NCBI GenBank assembly: GCA_002171155.1 | Contig: NHHF01000108.1 | Location: 11,000-23,816 of the forward strand | DNA: 12,817 bases | From: Betaproteobacteria bacterium TMED156 | GTDB lineage: Bacteria; Pseudomonadota; Gammaproteobacteria; Burkholderiales; Burkholderiaceae_A | Reading direction: 5' to 3' | Part shown: positions 1 through 6,693 of the stretch, one piece after another | Layout of the letters: every line of letters starts with the position of its first letter | Numbering within the stretch: position 1 is the first letter of the stretch | Notes under the pieces: model-generated | Told to the model about the DNA's origin: nothing | The model's input: only the letters and a program-made list of their open reading frames with translations | Databases searched by the model: none | Made by a program: the position numbers and the translations under genes

Positions 1-506
1 AACACTTCATCATTTAAATAGTTTACTAAACAAAACGCCATTTCATATAATCTAATATCTTTTACCACTACTTTTGAAGTTTCTAAATTATGTATCTCAT
101 ACAGATATCTTTTCTTAAATGGACGTATTTTAATTAAAAATCCACCTACTTTTACTCCATGATCTGTTTTTTCTGTAGTTAATGCTTTCTTAAATTTTGG
201 ATCTAAAGCATTTAATTCTACTACTTCTTTTAGTATTGATTTATCTAGTTTATTAAGATTATCTACTAATGATTTTGCATCATTTATTCTTTTATTTTGA
301 TTTACAGTATTTTCACTTTTTTTCAGCTTTTCTATACGTTTTTCAACTGCAATAAAGAAATCTTTATTATTAGGAGATGGCCCCCACTTTTCCATGATCT
401 TCCAAAATCTAAGATGTTCGGTTAAATTTCTAGCAGTCATGCCATCAGTGAGCTCATTTACATGTGCGGTCAGCTCGTATCTTTGTTTTCTTTTTTGTCT
501 AAACAT
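1..506 (-). CDS. Conserved phage protein of unknown function, 3' end beyond the window
   Basis: I read this frame directly. It begins at the ATG at 506-504 and stays open for 168 codons to the left edge, so the C-terminus is missing. The N-terminus is basic (MFRQKRKQR) and is followed by a conserved-looking stretch, NELTDGMTARNLTEHLRFW, at about residues 17-35. A charged, probably helical segment follows (about residues 51-75), then a mixed alpha/beta part containing KVGGFLIKIRPFKKRYLYEI. No catalytic motif, signal peptide or membrane segment is seen. The start lies 15 bases after the preceding gene and has no Shine-Dalgarno sequence. A TATAAT box 6 bases upstream of the ATG suggests its own promoter and a leaderless transcript. 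The protein resembles unknowns I associate with T4-like marine phages, but I cannot assign a function. That it is coding is fairly sure from the long open frame and sensible composition. Confidence 0.8.
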   Translation of the reverse strand, partial: MFRQKRKQRYELTAHVNELTDGMTARNLTEHLRFWKIMEKWGPSPNNKDFFIAVEKRIEKLKKSENTVNQNKRINDAKSLVDNLNKLDKSILKEVVELNALDPKFKKALTTEKTDHGVKVGGFLIKIRPFKKRYLYEIHNLETSKVVVKDIRLYEMAFCLVNYLNDEV

Positions 507-512
507 TTGTTT

Positions 513-541
513 ATTATACTATTATTTTTTATTTTTTGCAA
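513..541 (-). promoter_or_regulatory. Sigma70-like promoter for the leftmost gene
   Basis: On the minus strand the -35 box is TTGCAA (541-536), followed by a 17-base spacer and a perfect TATAAT -10 box (518-513). The ATG at 506 comes 6 bases after the -10 box, about where transcription would start, so the mRNA would begin at or next to the start codon. The promoter overlaps the 3' end of the upstream gene. It matches the pattern at 5740-5768 and 10357-10385. This is inference from sequence only; in such AT-rich DNA a TATAAT by chance is common, but the spacing and position add weight. Confidence 0.5.
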
Positions 542-1037
542 CTATATCTGCAAACTTTATTATTTTAGCAAAATTTGGATCATTTTGCAACTTCTTAATT
601 GATCCTGCTATATCTTTATCAACGTCTTTTGTCATTTTATCTGCTTGAGTTGATGCTGATCCTTGTGTTGTATTTGTATCTTGTGTAGGTTGTGTACTCT
701 GTGTACCTTGTGTTGTATTTGTTTTCATTGTTGTATTTCCATCTGTATTTCCAGCAGATGGTACATTTTTAGATGCTGTACTAGTTTTACTTGTATATTC
801 ATCAAGCATATTTTTTACTGAATCATCTAAATTTTCATACCCTGAAAATAATATTTCTTTTGCACTTTCTGGATCTTCTTCATCAACTGCTTTTGAAAGA
901 TTCATATAATCTCTAAGTCCTAAAGGCTCTGTTAATGATTTAACAACACTTGCAGGCATGTGTACTAGATTACTAACTTGATTTGTAAATGCGTTCGGAT
1001 CATCAATTTTGTTTATAATGTCGTCTTTTATGCTCAT
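522..1037 (-). CDS. Hypothetical phage protein with a TQ-rich linker
   Basis: This 171-residue protein is of unknown function. Residues 1-80 are acidic and look helical. Residues 82-131 form a low-complexity linker rich in Thr, Gln, Ser and Asn, including TQGTQSTQPTQ and two copies of NTTQG. The C-terminal 40 residues are again helical and end in a basic tail (AKNKK). A helix, flexible linker, helix layout would suit a scaffold or adaptor role, but that is only a guess. There is no signal peptide or membrane segment. The gene sits in the late operon that starts near 4280, 8 bases after the basic 98-residue gene. An AAGGT Shine-Dalgarno-like element lies upstream of the ATG at 1037. Confidence 0.8.
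   Translation of the reverse strand: MSIKDDIINKIDDPNAFTNQVSNLVHMPASVVKSLTEPLGLRDYMNLSKAVDEEDPESAKEILFSGYENLDDSVKNMLDEYTSKTSTASKNVPSAGNTDGNTTMKTNTTQGTQSTQPTQDTNTTQGSASTQADKMTKDVDKDIAGSIKKLQNDPNFAKIIKFADIVAKNKK
645..794 (-). repeat. Low-complexity TQ-rich coding repeat with an exact 17-base direct repeat
   Basis: This stretch codes for residues 82-131 of the TQ-rich protein. The 17-base string ccttgtgttgtatttgt occurs exactly at 661-677 and again at 706-722 on the plus strand, a period of 45 bases or 15 codons. It codes for the repeated NTTQG. The pattern suggests slippage or short tandem duplication inside a flexible linker. Confidence 0.7.
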
Positions 1038-1045
1038 ATCAATAT

Positions 1046-1342
1046 TTACCTTCTTCTTAATGCCTTATTCATTTGTGCTACACGTCTTGACGCTGGATTA
1101 AATCTTTTTGTTCTTAGTGCTTTTCTTATAATTCTTTGACCCATTCTTGCTCTAGTTTTTTTAAGTGTAAATCTTTTTTTAATATCTAATGGTGCAGAAC
1201 ACACACTTGGATTAGTTACAATCCTTCCCTTTTTTCTGCCAAAAGTACAACGATATTTTTTAACCACTTTATTTCCTTTGCGGCCAAAAATCAATCTTGA
1301 TTCTGGTAAACCAACGTTGTTATCAATTTCAGCAATAATCAT
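1046..1342 (-). CDS. Small, very basic conserved phage protein
   Basis: This 98-residue protein contains about 30 Lys or Arg residues and only about four acidic ones. The first 45 residues look like beta strands (IIAEIDNN, SRLIFGRKG, KKYRCTFGRKKGR). Two cysteines, at about residues 32 and 48, are too few for a standard zinc ribbon. The C-terminal half is a basic helix-rich tail (TRARMGQRIIRKALRTKRF ... ALRRR). Such charge fits binding to DNA, RNA or the negatively charged interior of a capsid, but the sequence does not choose among these. It resembles a conserved unknown in T4-like cyanophages, by memory of the family. The gene lies 3 bases downstream of the coiled-coil membrane gene, with an AGGA ribosome-binding site before the ATG at 1342. 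Confidence 0.82.
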   Translation of the reverse strand: MIIAEIDNNVGLPESRLIFGRKGNKVVKKYRCTFGRKKGRIVTNPSVCSAPLDIKKRFTLKKTRARMGQRIIRKALRTKRFNPASRRVAQMNKALRRR

Positions 1343-1345
1343 ATC

Positions 1346-1606
1346 TTATCCTGCTCTATACACAATTGTGAATAATGTAGTTAATAAAGTAATAAACAAT
1401 GTACCCATTGACCAGATAATGATTCTTTCAATTTTTGTAAATTGTTTATCTGTATGATCTTCCATTCTATCCATACGTATATCAATTTTATCAAATCTTT
1501 TTTGTATTTCTTCATGTCTTTCATGCGACACAACAACATGTGTTTCAAGTGATTGTGACTCAATACTTGCTAAATCTTTTGGTACTCGTTGTGGTTTATT
1601 ATCCAT
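1346..1606 (-). CDS. Coiled-coil protein with a C-terminal membrane anchor, XhlA-like layout
   Basis: This 86-residue protein has a hydrophilic, heptad-like helix at about residues 26-60 (HEEIQKRFDKIDIRMDRMED). A single hydrophobic segment follows at about 62-83 (IIIWSMGTLFITLLTTLF), and the end is short (YRAG). The layout matches XhlA/holin-associated and similar phage membrane proteins: N-terminal coiled coil outside the lipid and C-terminal tail anchor. A role in lysis or membrane attachment is therefore possible, but no catalytic motif supports it and similar small proteins have other jobs. It lies in the late operon, one base after the 134-residue gene. A GGAG element about 10 bases before the ATG at 1606 is a good ribosome-binding site. 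Coding is well supported; the function is inference from layout only. Confidence 0.8.
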   Translation of the reverse strand: MDNKPQRVPKDLASIESQSLETHVVVSHERHEEIQKRFDKIDIRMDRMEDHTDKQFTKIERIIIWSMGTLFITLLTTLFTIVYRAG

Positions 1607-1607
1607 T

Positions 1608-2012
1608 TTATAATGTCTCCGACTGCGTAAATTCTAAATTAATAGATCCTGTTGTTGCAATTGTTCCGCCGTTCAATATTACACCATCCATTGAATTAAT
1701 TAGCTTTCCAATTGGGCTTCCACTTTCAGTAAAAACATCTGGATGTTCTACTGCAAACTTAAAAATATGTCCAGCACCTGTTAATGTTGGTGCTCCGTTG
1801 GCATTTAAATCTGAAACATTTACAGGGTCATTTGATATAATTACCTGTGAAAACATTGCTATCATTTGGACTATAGAGTCAAAATCTTTTTGTGTAGCAT
1901 TTTGATAATTGTTTGTTTGTGTTATATCGATGTTAGTATACATGATATAAAACTGTAAGTTGCTACTAATAAATTCGCCACCTCTTGCCGCTCCATTAAT
2001 TCTAACTGCCAT
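1608..2012 (-). CDS. Hypothetical phage protein, possibly structural
   Basis: This 134-residue protein is of unknown function. It starts MAVRINGAARGGEF and is rich in Asn, Thr, Gly and Ser with alternating hydrophobic positions (SNLQFYIMYTNIDI, NGGTIATTGSINLEF). That suggests a mostly beta fold, as in many virion or tail-associated proteins. A helical part with QKDFDSIVQMIAMFSQVI lies in the middle. No enzyme motif, signal peptide or membrane segment is seen. The start codon overlaps the stop of the 662-residue gene as TAATG, so translation is probably coupled. An AGGAAG ribosome-binding site lies just inside the upstream gene. Its place in the late operon favours a morphogenesis role, but this is inference. 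Confidence 0.8.
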   Translation of the reverse strand: MAVRINGAARGGEFISSNLQFYIMYTNIDITQTNNYQNATQKDFDSIVQMIAMFSQVIISNDPVNVSDLNANGAPTLTGAGHIFKFAVEHPDVFTESGSPIGKLINSMDGVILNGGTIATTGSINLEFTQSETL

Positions 2013-4000
2013 TACTTTTTCTTCCTGCCTGATAAACTAAAATCTTTCATCTTATCTGCATAAGATGGTCCTTTGCCTCTACCTAATTTATATCCAATAT
2101 ATGCACCTGCCAATGCCGCTCCTGCCGCCATTGCTTTTGACGTTTTGACTTTATCACCATCTACAAAATCTCTTTCACTTGCTAATTTTCTAATGTATGA
2201 AGTTAAAGATGATTTTGGTGAATTAGCTCTAAAATATGTTAACAAACTTGAAATTAGTGTTCTCTTTTCTCTGGTTGTTAAATTTTCATAATCTCCTGCT
2301 AAACGCTTCATCGATCTTAATCTGCTATCATTTACAAACAACATTGATTGCAATTGCATTAGCATTCTTTTTTCTTTATCTGCATTTGCACTAGACGAAG
2401 AAATATGAAGTAAAAATCCTTTAATTTGTTGCATATTTGGACGCATTCTTTTTAATAATATTTCACTATTTTTTTCATCATTAAATTTTATTATAGATCC
2501 TTTTCCAAATAAAGAATGAATCATTGCATACAAATCTGTACCGTTCGATCTAAAATAATCAAAGTTTCCGTAACTTGCTGTTCTTCCTGCGTAGGTACTT
2601 GCTACAGAAGAATATTTAAATTCTCTATTCATTACTTGTAATGCAATCATGTGTGCAAAGGCATTGTCTGCCATTTCACGTGCAGAGTAATCTGATAACC
2701 CGTGGCGTGATCTAAACATTCTTGCTTCTGTCATTAAATCATTTACAAAATCTAACTCTATTGTTTCACTTTTCATAAAATTTTTCCTACTAAAATCTAA
2801 CCTATCTACAACTTTTACTGCACTACCAATATGGTCAACTGCAACAAATCCTTCTGGATCTCTTACTTTTAATTCTCCATCTACTTCTTCGAAACTATCA
2901 ATTGCTTTAATATTTGATAGTTTCTTGTATAATACGTCTTTTATAGCACCTAATTTAAGCCACAGTGCATAAAAGTTCATCATATTACTCTTATTAGTAT
3001 TTAAGTAATTTAGTCCAATTTGTAGTGCATTTAAACGTCTCTGTCCTGCTGGACCTTCACGTCCTGTTTTAAGCTGTGCTATTTTTTCTTCTGCCCTACG
3101 AGTGTAATCAGCAATAAACTGATTAAAGAATTGTTCTGGATCTTGTTGTATAGAGTTCTGTTTTATGTTGGCATTCATATTAGCCGCAATGTTAATTTTT
3201 AAGTCATTGCCAGCATCTGATCCATCTAAAAATTCAAAAGCATTGCCACTTGAATTTAAATGTTTTTGTGCATCAGCAATGGCATTTTCTACTGCTTCAG
3301 ATTCTTGTGCAGTCATTGTCGCCATTCCTGAAAAGTCTTTTATGTAAGCATCATCAAACCAAACATCTGGTGTTTGATTTAAATCTGATATATCAACTTT
3401 AAATGATGCAGACATTTTATCTAAACTTTCACCTTCATATGCAGTGTGAAAAACTATGCCAACTTTTGCTGATCGCATTTTACTTGCTAATTCAGAATCA
3501 CTCGGTACTGCGTATGTAATTGTGTTCGGTTTAAAAGTTAAATATTTTTTATTTTCAAAACCTCTTTCCTTTAAATCACCTTGAGTGAACATTAAATCAC
3601 CCTGTAATACGTTTTGAATATTTAATTTTGATAAATGTTGTAGTGCTGTGTTAAGTTTACCACGTAATGCACTTTTATCATTTTCACCAACGTCAGCATG
3701 ATTATCTTCAATGTCTTTTGGTGATTTATTTAATTTTGGTTTTTTTGCAAATACACCTTTTGTGCCTATAAAAAATTTGCCATCTGCTGGATCTTTACCA
3801 CAAACTATTGCCGGAGATCCATCCCATTTGGTTGTTACATTAAATTTTTTCGGTGAATGACCTTTTACTATTGTTGATAAATTTTTTAAAAAACGTATGG
3901 CTTCAACAGCACCTTTTTTACCTTTAAACAAAGATAAGTCTTCTAAATGTGTTAAGTGTGTGTTTACGTTTTCCGTAATACTAATTTGTGTCAGTTTCAT
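2012..4000 (-). CDS. Large late-operon protein with nucleotidyltransferase/ligase-superfamily motifs
   Basis: This 662-residue protein probably belongs to a family of unknown function in T4-like marine phages. By eye it carries motifs of the covalent nucleotidyltransferase superfamily (DNA and RNA ligases, capping enzymes) in the right order. Motif I is KWDG at residues 58-61 (Lys58 would be the nucleotidylated lysine), and motif III is LQGDLMF at 132-138. A motif IIIa-like strand, GIVFHTAY, lies at 181-188. Motif IV is EGFVA at 383-387, and a motif V-like VKVVDR is at 395-400. About 190 helical residues separate IIIa from IV, an unusually large insertion. The remaining 260 residues are mostly helical. 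A Gly/Ala-rich hydrophobic patch at about 623-638 is followed by a basic tail (SGRKKK). The gene overlaps the preceding small gene by 20 bases and sits under a late promoter, so the protein may be made during assembly. Ligase, capping-like or inactive structural roles are all open. Coding is certain; the enzyme assignment is moderate inference. Confidence 0.88.
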   Translation of the reverse strand: MKLTQISITENVNTHLTHLEDLSLFKGKKGAVEAIRFLKNLSTIVKGHSPKKFNVTTKWDGSPAIVCGKDPADGKFFIGTKGVFAKKPKLNKSPKDIEDNHADVGENDKSALRGKLNTALQHLSKLNIQNVLQGDLMFTQGDLKERGFENKKYLTFKPNTITYAVPSDSELASKMRSAKVGIVFHTAYEGESLDKMSASFKVDISDLNQTPDVWFDDAYIKDFSGMATMTAQESEAVENAIADAQKHLNSSGNAFEFLDGSDAGNDLKINIAANMNANIKQNSIQQDPEQFFNQFIADYTRRAEEKIAQLKTGREGPAGQRRLNALQIGLNYLNTNKSNMMNFYALWLKLGAIKDVLYKKLSNIKAIDSFEEVDGELKVRDPEGFVAVDHIGSAVKVVDRLDFSRKNFMKSETIELDFVNDLMTEARMFRSRHGLSDYSAREMADNAFAHMIALQVMNREFKYSSVASTYAGRTASYGNFDYFRSNGTDLYAMIHSLFGKGSIIKFNDEKNSEILLKRMRPNMQQIKGFLLHISSSSANADKEKRMLMQLQSMLFVNDSRLRSMKRLAGDYENLTTREKRTLISSLLTYFRANSPKSSLTSYIRKLASERDFVDGDKVKTSKAMAAGAALAGAYIGYKLGRGKGPSYADKMKDFSLSGRKKK

Positions 4001-4250
4001 TGTTGCCGTTCACTTTTCTTATGCCACGTTCAAATTTTGCAGGATCTGAACTTTTAATGCTGTTGATTAATCGTCTAGATAGTTCACCAGCAGTGTTTTC
4101 ATCATAAGATTCATACAGCATGTCAATCAAATTTAGAGCAGATGATATAACGTGACTGGCACGTGATTCAATCAACGCCTCTCTGTTATTTTGAGGTACG
4201 GATTGTGAAATCTCTTCCAATATTGATTTGGTATGTCGTTTCATTGTCAT
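3981..4250 (-). CDS. Small conserved phage protein, first gene of the late operon
   Basis: This protein of 89-90 residues is of unknown function. It begins MTMKRHTKSILEEI and contains a helical core with ESRASHVISSALNLIDMLYE, then an acidic/basic helix ending in GIRKVNGNNETDTN. It resembles a conserved unknown of T4-like cyanophages, from memory of the family. The frame opens at a GTG at 4253. I chose the ATG at 4250, which lies 9 bases after a GGAAG ribosome-binding site (4264-4260); the ATG at 4244 is also possible. A perfect TATAAATA late promoter lies about 22 bases upstream, making this the first gene of the late transcript. Its last 20 bases overlap the start of the 662-residue gene, so the two are probably translationally coupled. 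Confidence 0.82.
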   Translation of the reverse strand: MTMKRHTKSILEEISQSVPQNNREALIESRASHVISSALNLIDMLYESYDENTAGELSRRLINSIKSSDPAKFERGIRKVNGNNETDTN

Positions 4251-4272
4251 CACTCTTTACTTCCTATACACT

Positions 4273-4280
4273 TATTTATA
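4273..4280 (-). promoter_or_regulatory. T4-type late promoter
   Basis: The minus strand reads TATAAATA at 4280-4273, an exact match to the T4 late-promoter -10 consensus used by the phage late sigma gp55 with the gp45 clamp. It lies in the 54-base gap between the helicase gene and the late operon (4250 leftwards). A GGAAG ribosome-binding site follows at 4264-4260. Expected transcription start is around 4266-4262. The combination of an exact octamer, intergenic place and downstream gene order makes this a strong call. Confidence 0.8.
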
Positions 4281-4307
4281 CTAAAAAGAAGCCTATGTAT
4301 ACTCATA

Positions 4308-5732
4308 CTATAAGTCATTTTCACTTGAATATTGATGTCTTTTAGATTTTAATATACTACGCAGATTTGCTACTTGTTCAACTTTTTCAGCCACCTGTGC
4401 ACCTTGATTTTCTGGCTTTTTAGGGGTTATTGTGCTGGTTCTTTTCTTGATTGAACTAGCCATGTTTGATGTTGTCATGCTATCATCTTCAGCCAGTTGT
4501 TGCTCTGTTAAATCTGTAATCCTTAAGGTATCTATATTAAATGCCAAGTTAATTTTAGTTCCAACTCCGCCACTTGACCTTGTTTTCATCAATTGTATTA
4601 GATATCTACCACGTTCACGCATAGCTCTACTAGTTTGTATACCTATAACGTTATCTGCTGTTTGTATTTTACTTAATCCACCAGCAATGTGCGAATGATC
4701 AAATTCAGTTTCTTCAACACTTGATCTATTCAACTGTGATGCAGTTGTTAATACTATTTGCTGTTCTACTGCCAAATTACGCAACTCTTCTGATACATAT
4801 TTGTCTTTAATAAACAGATCACTTGGAGAAACTCTTTTCGATATTGGCATCAACAAGTCTAAATAGTCAACACAAATACAGTCTGGCTTTGTACCTGTTT
4901 GTACTTCATATTCTTTTAGATAACTACGCAAATCGTTTACAGTTGCACCACTGCTCATATACTTTAATTGAAACTTACCAGACTTTTGCCCTTGCATTCT
5001 AACCATTAAATCAATGTCATCAATCTTTTTAAATATTTCATTTGATGCCACTCCTGTTGACATACTATCAACTCTCATGGAACTTAATTCTTCACTCAAT
5101 TCAAAAGTAAAGTATATCACGTTCATACCAACGTTTGCCCAGTTCAATGCAAGATTTTGTAAGAATAAACTTTTACCTGCACCTGATTGTCCTGCAAATA
5201 TGTTTAGTTCACCTTTATTAAATCCACCATACAATTTATGATCTAATGCTGACCACCCTGTGCTTACTGTACCATTGTTATCTTTAAGTGCTAGTAGTCT
5301 TGCCTTTGGATCAATAAAGTAATTTGTACCTAAATCTTTTGTAAGTCCTATCCTTACTGCATGTTTAATTTTATCTTCTACTTGTCCGTAATCACCTTTT
5401 TCTAATAAATCTGCTGATTGGATAATTGCAAGTTCTAATGCTTTATGTCTACAAAAAGTTTCAAACTCATCAAAAAACCAATTTTTATGTCTTTCATCTA
5501 TATCAACTTTTTTAAGTTCAACACCACATGTTGCTTGTATTTGTTCTATAGTTGGAAGTGCATTGTACTCTTCAGAATGTTCTAACATAAATTTAGCCAC
5601 ATTGGCTAACTTACGTGAAAAGTATTCCACTTTAACAATGTTCTTTACTCTAACAAACAGTTCTGGATCTGTAGCACAAAACTCTAAAAACAGTTTCTGT
5701 AATTCTTCATTATAATCTTTTAAATCATTCAT
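4308..5732 (-). CDS. 41: Replicative DNA helicase, DnaB/T4 gp41 type
   Basis: This is the ring-shaped 5'-3' helicase that unwinds the replication fork and works with the primase encoded at 7308-8297 as the primosome. At 474 residues it is about the length of T4 gp41. Residues 1-135 form the helical N-terminal domain. The RecA-like motor follows, with Walker A GQSGAGKS (181-188), the likely catalytic Glu in TFELSEE (about 211), Walker B ICVDYLDLL (286-294) and a sensor-like motif LTTASQLNR (328-336). A downstream GGLSKIQTAD is typical of DnaB-family motors. The last 60 residues are a polar tail. The gene starts 18 bases after thyX and lacks a Shine-Dalgarno sequence. A TATAGT box 7 bases before the ATG suggests an extra promoter, besides read-through from the primase operon. 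A late promoter follows its stop. Confidence 0.96.
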   Translation of the reverse strand: MNDLKDYNEELQKLFLEFCATDPELFVRVKNIVKVEYFSRKLANVAKFMLEHSEEYNALPTIEQIQATCGVELKKVDIDERHKNWFFDEFETFCRHKALELAIIQSADLLEKGDYGQVEDKIKHAVRIGLTKDLGTNYFIDPKARLLALKDNNGTVSTGWSALDHKLYGGFNKGELNIFAGQSGAGKSLFLQNLALNWANVGMNVIYFTFELSEELSSMRVDSMSTGVASNEIFKKIDDIDLMVRMQGQKSGKFQLKYMSSGATVNDLRSYLKEYEVQTGTKPDCICVDYLDLLMPISKRVSPSDLFIKDKYVSEELRNLAVEQQIVLTTASQLNRSSVEETEFDHSHIAGGLSKIQTADNVIGIQTSRAMRERGRYLIQLMKTRSSGGVGTKINLAFNIDTLRITDLTEQQLAEDDSMTTSNMASSIKKRTSTITPKKPENQGAQVAEKVEQVANLRSILKSKRHQYSSENDL

Positions 5733-5739
5733 ATCTTTT

Positions 5740-5768
5740 ACTATACAATATTAATTTTCATTTCGCAA
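5740..5768 (-). promoter_or_regulatory. Sigma70-like promoter for the helicase gene
   Basis: On the minus strand the -35 box is TTGCGA (5768-5763, inside the end of thyX), followed by a 17-base spacer and a TATAGT -10 box (5745-5740). The helicase ATG at 5732 is 7 bases further on, so a transcript from here would be leaderless. The spacing and the TTGCnA/TATAnT pattern match the elements at 513-541 and 10357-10385. This is inferred from sequence alone. Confidence 0.45.
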
Positions 5769-6368
5769 GTATTTCCAGCTTACAGGAAATTGAACATGTG
5801 TTATTTCATCAATTATATCTGCAATTACCCTTGTTTCTTCTTGTGTATCTTCAGCACATCTCAAATCACATATTCGAGCGAATGCGTATAATGTTCCACT
5901 CCAATACCATTCTGTGTACATATTCTGTGGTAAAACCATTCTTGCCAACTCAGGGGCAATACCTTTATCTAGCATATCGTTGTATGTTGTATTAGCATTT
6001 TTTATTGTATTAGCGATATCATAATCAATCTTTTCATCACTACTACCTTGTTTTTTATCTTCTGCTCTCAATCTCCAACTAGTAGGCATATAATATTCTG
6101 GTTCATAATCTACATAGCGTCTACTAATTTCATTCCAACTTAGACCAACCTGATGCTTAACTAATTGCCTGGCAACGAATATGGGTGCTTTAATTCTAAA
6201 TTGCAACGAACAATGTGCAAATGGTGACCAATGGTTATGTTTGGCTAAAAATTTAATTAATTTTTCATCCGATGCATCTAATACCTCTTTGTTCTTTCCA
6301 AAACTTACTCTTGCCGCATTTACTACAGTTAAATCACTGCCCATTTTATCAATGAGTTTTACATCCAT
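5751..6368 (-). CDS. thyX: Flavin-dependent thymidylate synthase ThyX
   Basis: ThyX methylates dUMP to dTMP using methylene-tetrahydrofolate, FAD and NADPH, so it feeds phage DNA synthesis in the cytoplasm. The protein has 205 residues, near the usual 200-250. Family signs are NAARVSF (17-23), HWSPFAH (46-52), ARQLVKH (66-72), the signature region KHQVGLSWNEISRRY (71-85) and the C-terminal LRCAEDTQEETR (169-180). The signature departs from the classical RHRxxSxNExSxRY: Lys and Gln replace the two Arg, and there seems to be one extra residue before the Ser. I recall similar versions in T4-like marine phages, so this is probably a phage subfamily rather than damage. The start overlaps the glutaredoxin stop as TAATG, without a clear ribosome-binding site, pointing to coupled translation. 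Confidence 0.94.
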   Translation of the reverse strand: MDVKLIDKMGSDLTVVNAARVSFGKNKEVLDASDEKLIKFLAKHNHWSPFAHCSLQFRIKAPIFVARQLVKHQVGLSWNEISRRYVDYEPEYYMPTSWRLRAEDKKQGSSDEKIDYDIANTIKNANTTYNDMLDKGIAPELARMVLPQNMYTEWYWSGTLYAFARICDLRCAEDTQEETRVIADIIDEITHVQFPVSWKYLRNEN

Positions 6369-6682
6369 TATTTTACATCCAATGCTTTTTGCAGTTCGCC
6401 ATCTTGATACATTTCTTTTACTATATCACATCCACCAACGAATTCTCCTTTAATATAGAGCTGTGGGATTGTAGGCCAATCACTGTATACTTTAATTCCC
6501 TCTCTGAGATTTTGATCAGCTAAAACGTTTACGCCTTTAAAGTCTACTCCTAGTCCTTTTAGTATGTTTGAAACTGCCATAGAAAAACCACACTGGGGAG
6601 CGTCTGGCGTACCCTTCATGAACAATACCACATTGTTGTTGTCAATATTACTTTGTATAAAATTCTTAGTTTCTTCGTCCAT
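6368..6682 (-). CDS. Monothiol glutaredoxin, CGFS type (Grx4/GrxD-like)
   Basis: This 104-residue protein has a full glutaredoxin fold. The active site is CGFS at residues 31-34, within [15 protein letters not shown]. The glutathione-binding TIPQLYI segment contains the cis-proline (WPTIPQLY, about 69-76), and GGCD follows (88-91). The KGTPD signature and single active-site Cys place it with Grx4/Grx5. These bind a glutathione-ligated [2Fe-2S] cluster between two subunits and deliver clusters, rather than reducing ribonucleotide reductase as dithiol glutaredoxins do. Its job for the phage is not shown. It might support host or phage Fe-S proteins during takeover. It lies between clpP and thyX, starts 11 bases after clpP, has a strong AAGGAG ribosome-binding site 7 bases before the ATG, and overlaps thyX by one base. 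Family assignment is secure. Confidence 0.93.
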   Translation of the reverse strand: MDEETKNFIQSNIDNNNVVLFMKGTPDAPQCGFSMAVSNILKGLGVDFKGVNVLADQNLREGIKVYSDWPTIPQLYIKGEFVGGCDIVKEMYQDGELQKALDVK

Positions 6683-6693
6683 AAAATTACTCC

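Noticed and set aside
394..648. Plus-strand open frame of 84 codons with a hydrophobic, membrane-like sequence
   Set aside because: The hydrophobicity is what antisense of Lys/Glu-rich AT-rich coding gives; it lies opposite two minus-strand genes.
1540..1905. Plus-strand open frame of 121 codons
   Set aside because: It lies opposite two coupled minus-strand genes with good ribosome-binding sites, and its composition looks like antisense translation.
4254..4307. Rho-independent terminator after the helicase gene
   Set aside because: The gap has imperfect short repeats, but no GC-containing stem followed by a T-run on the minus strand.
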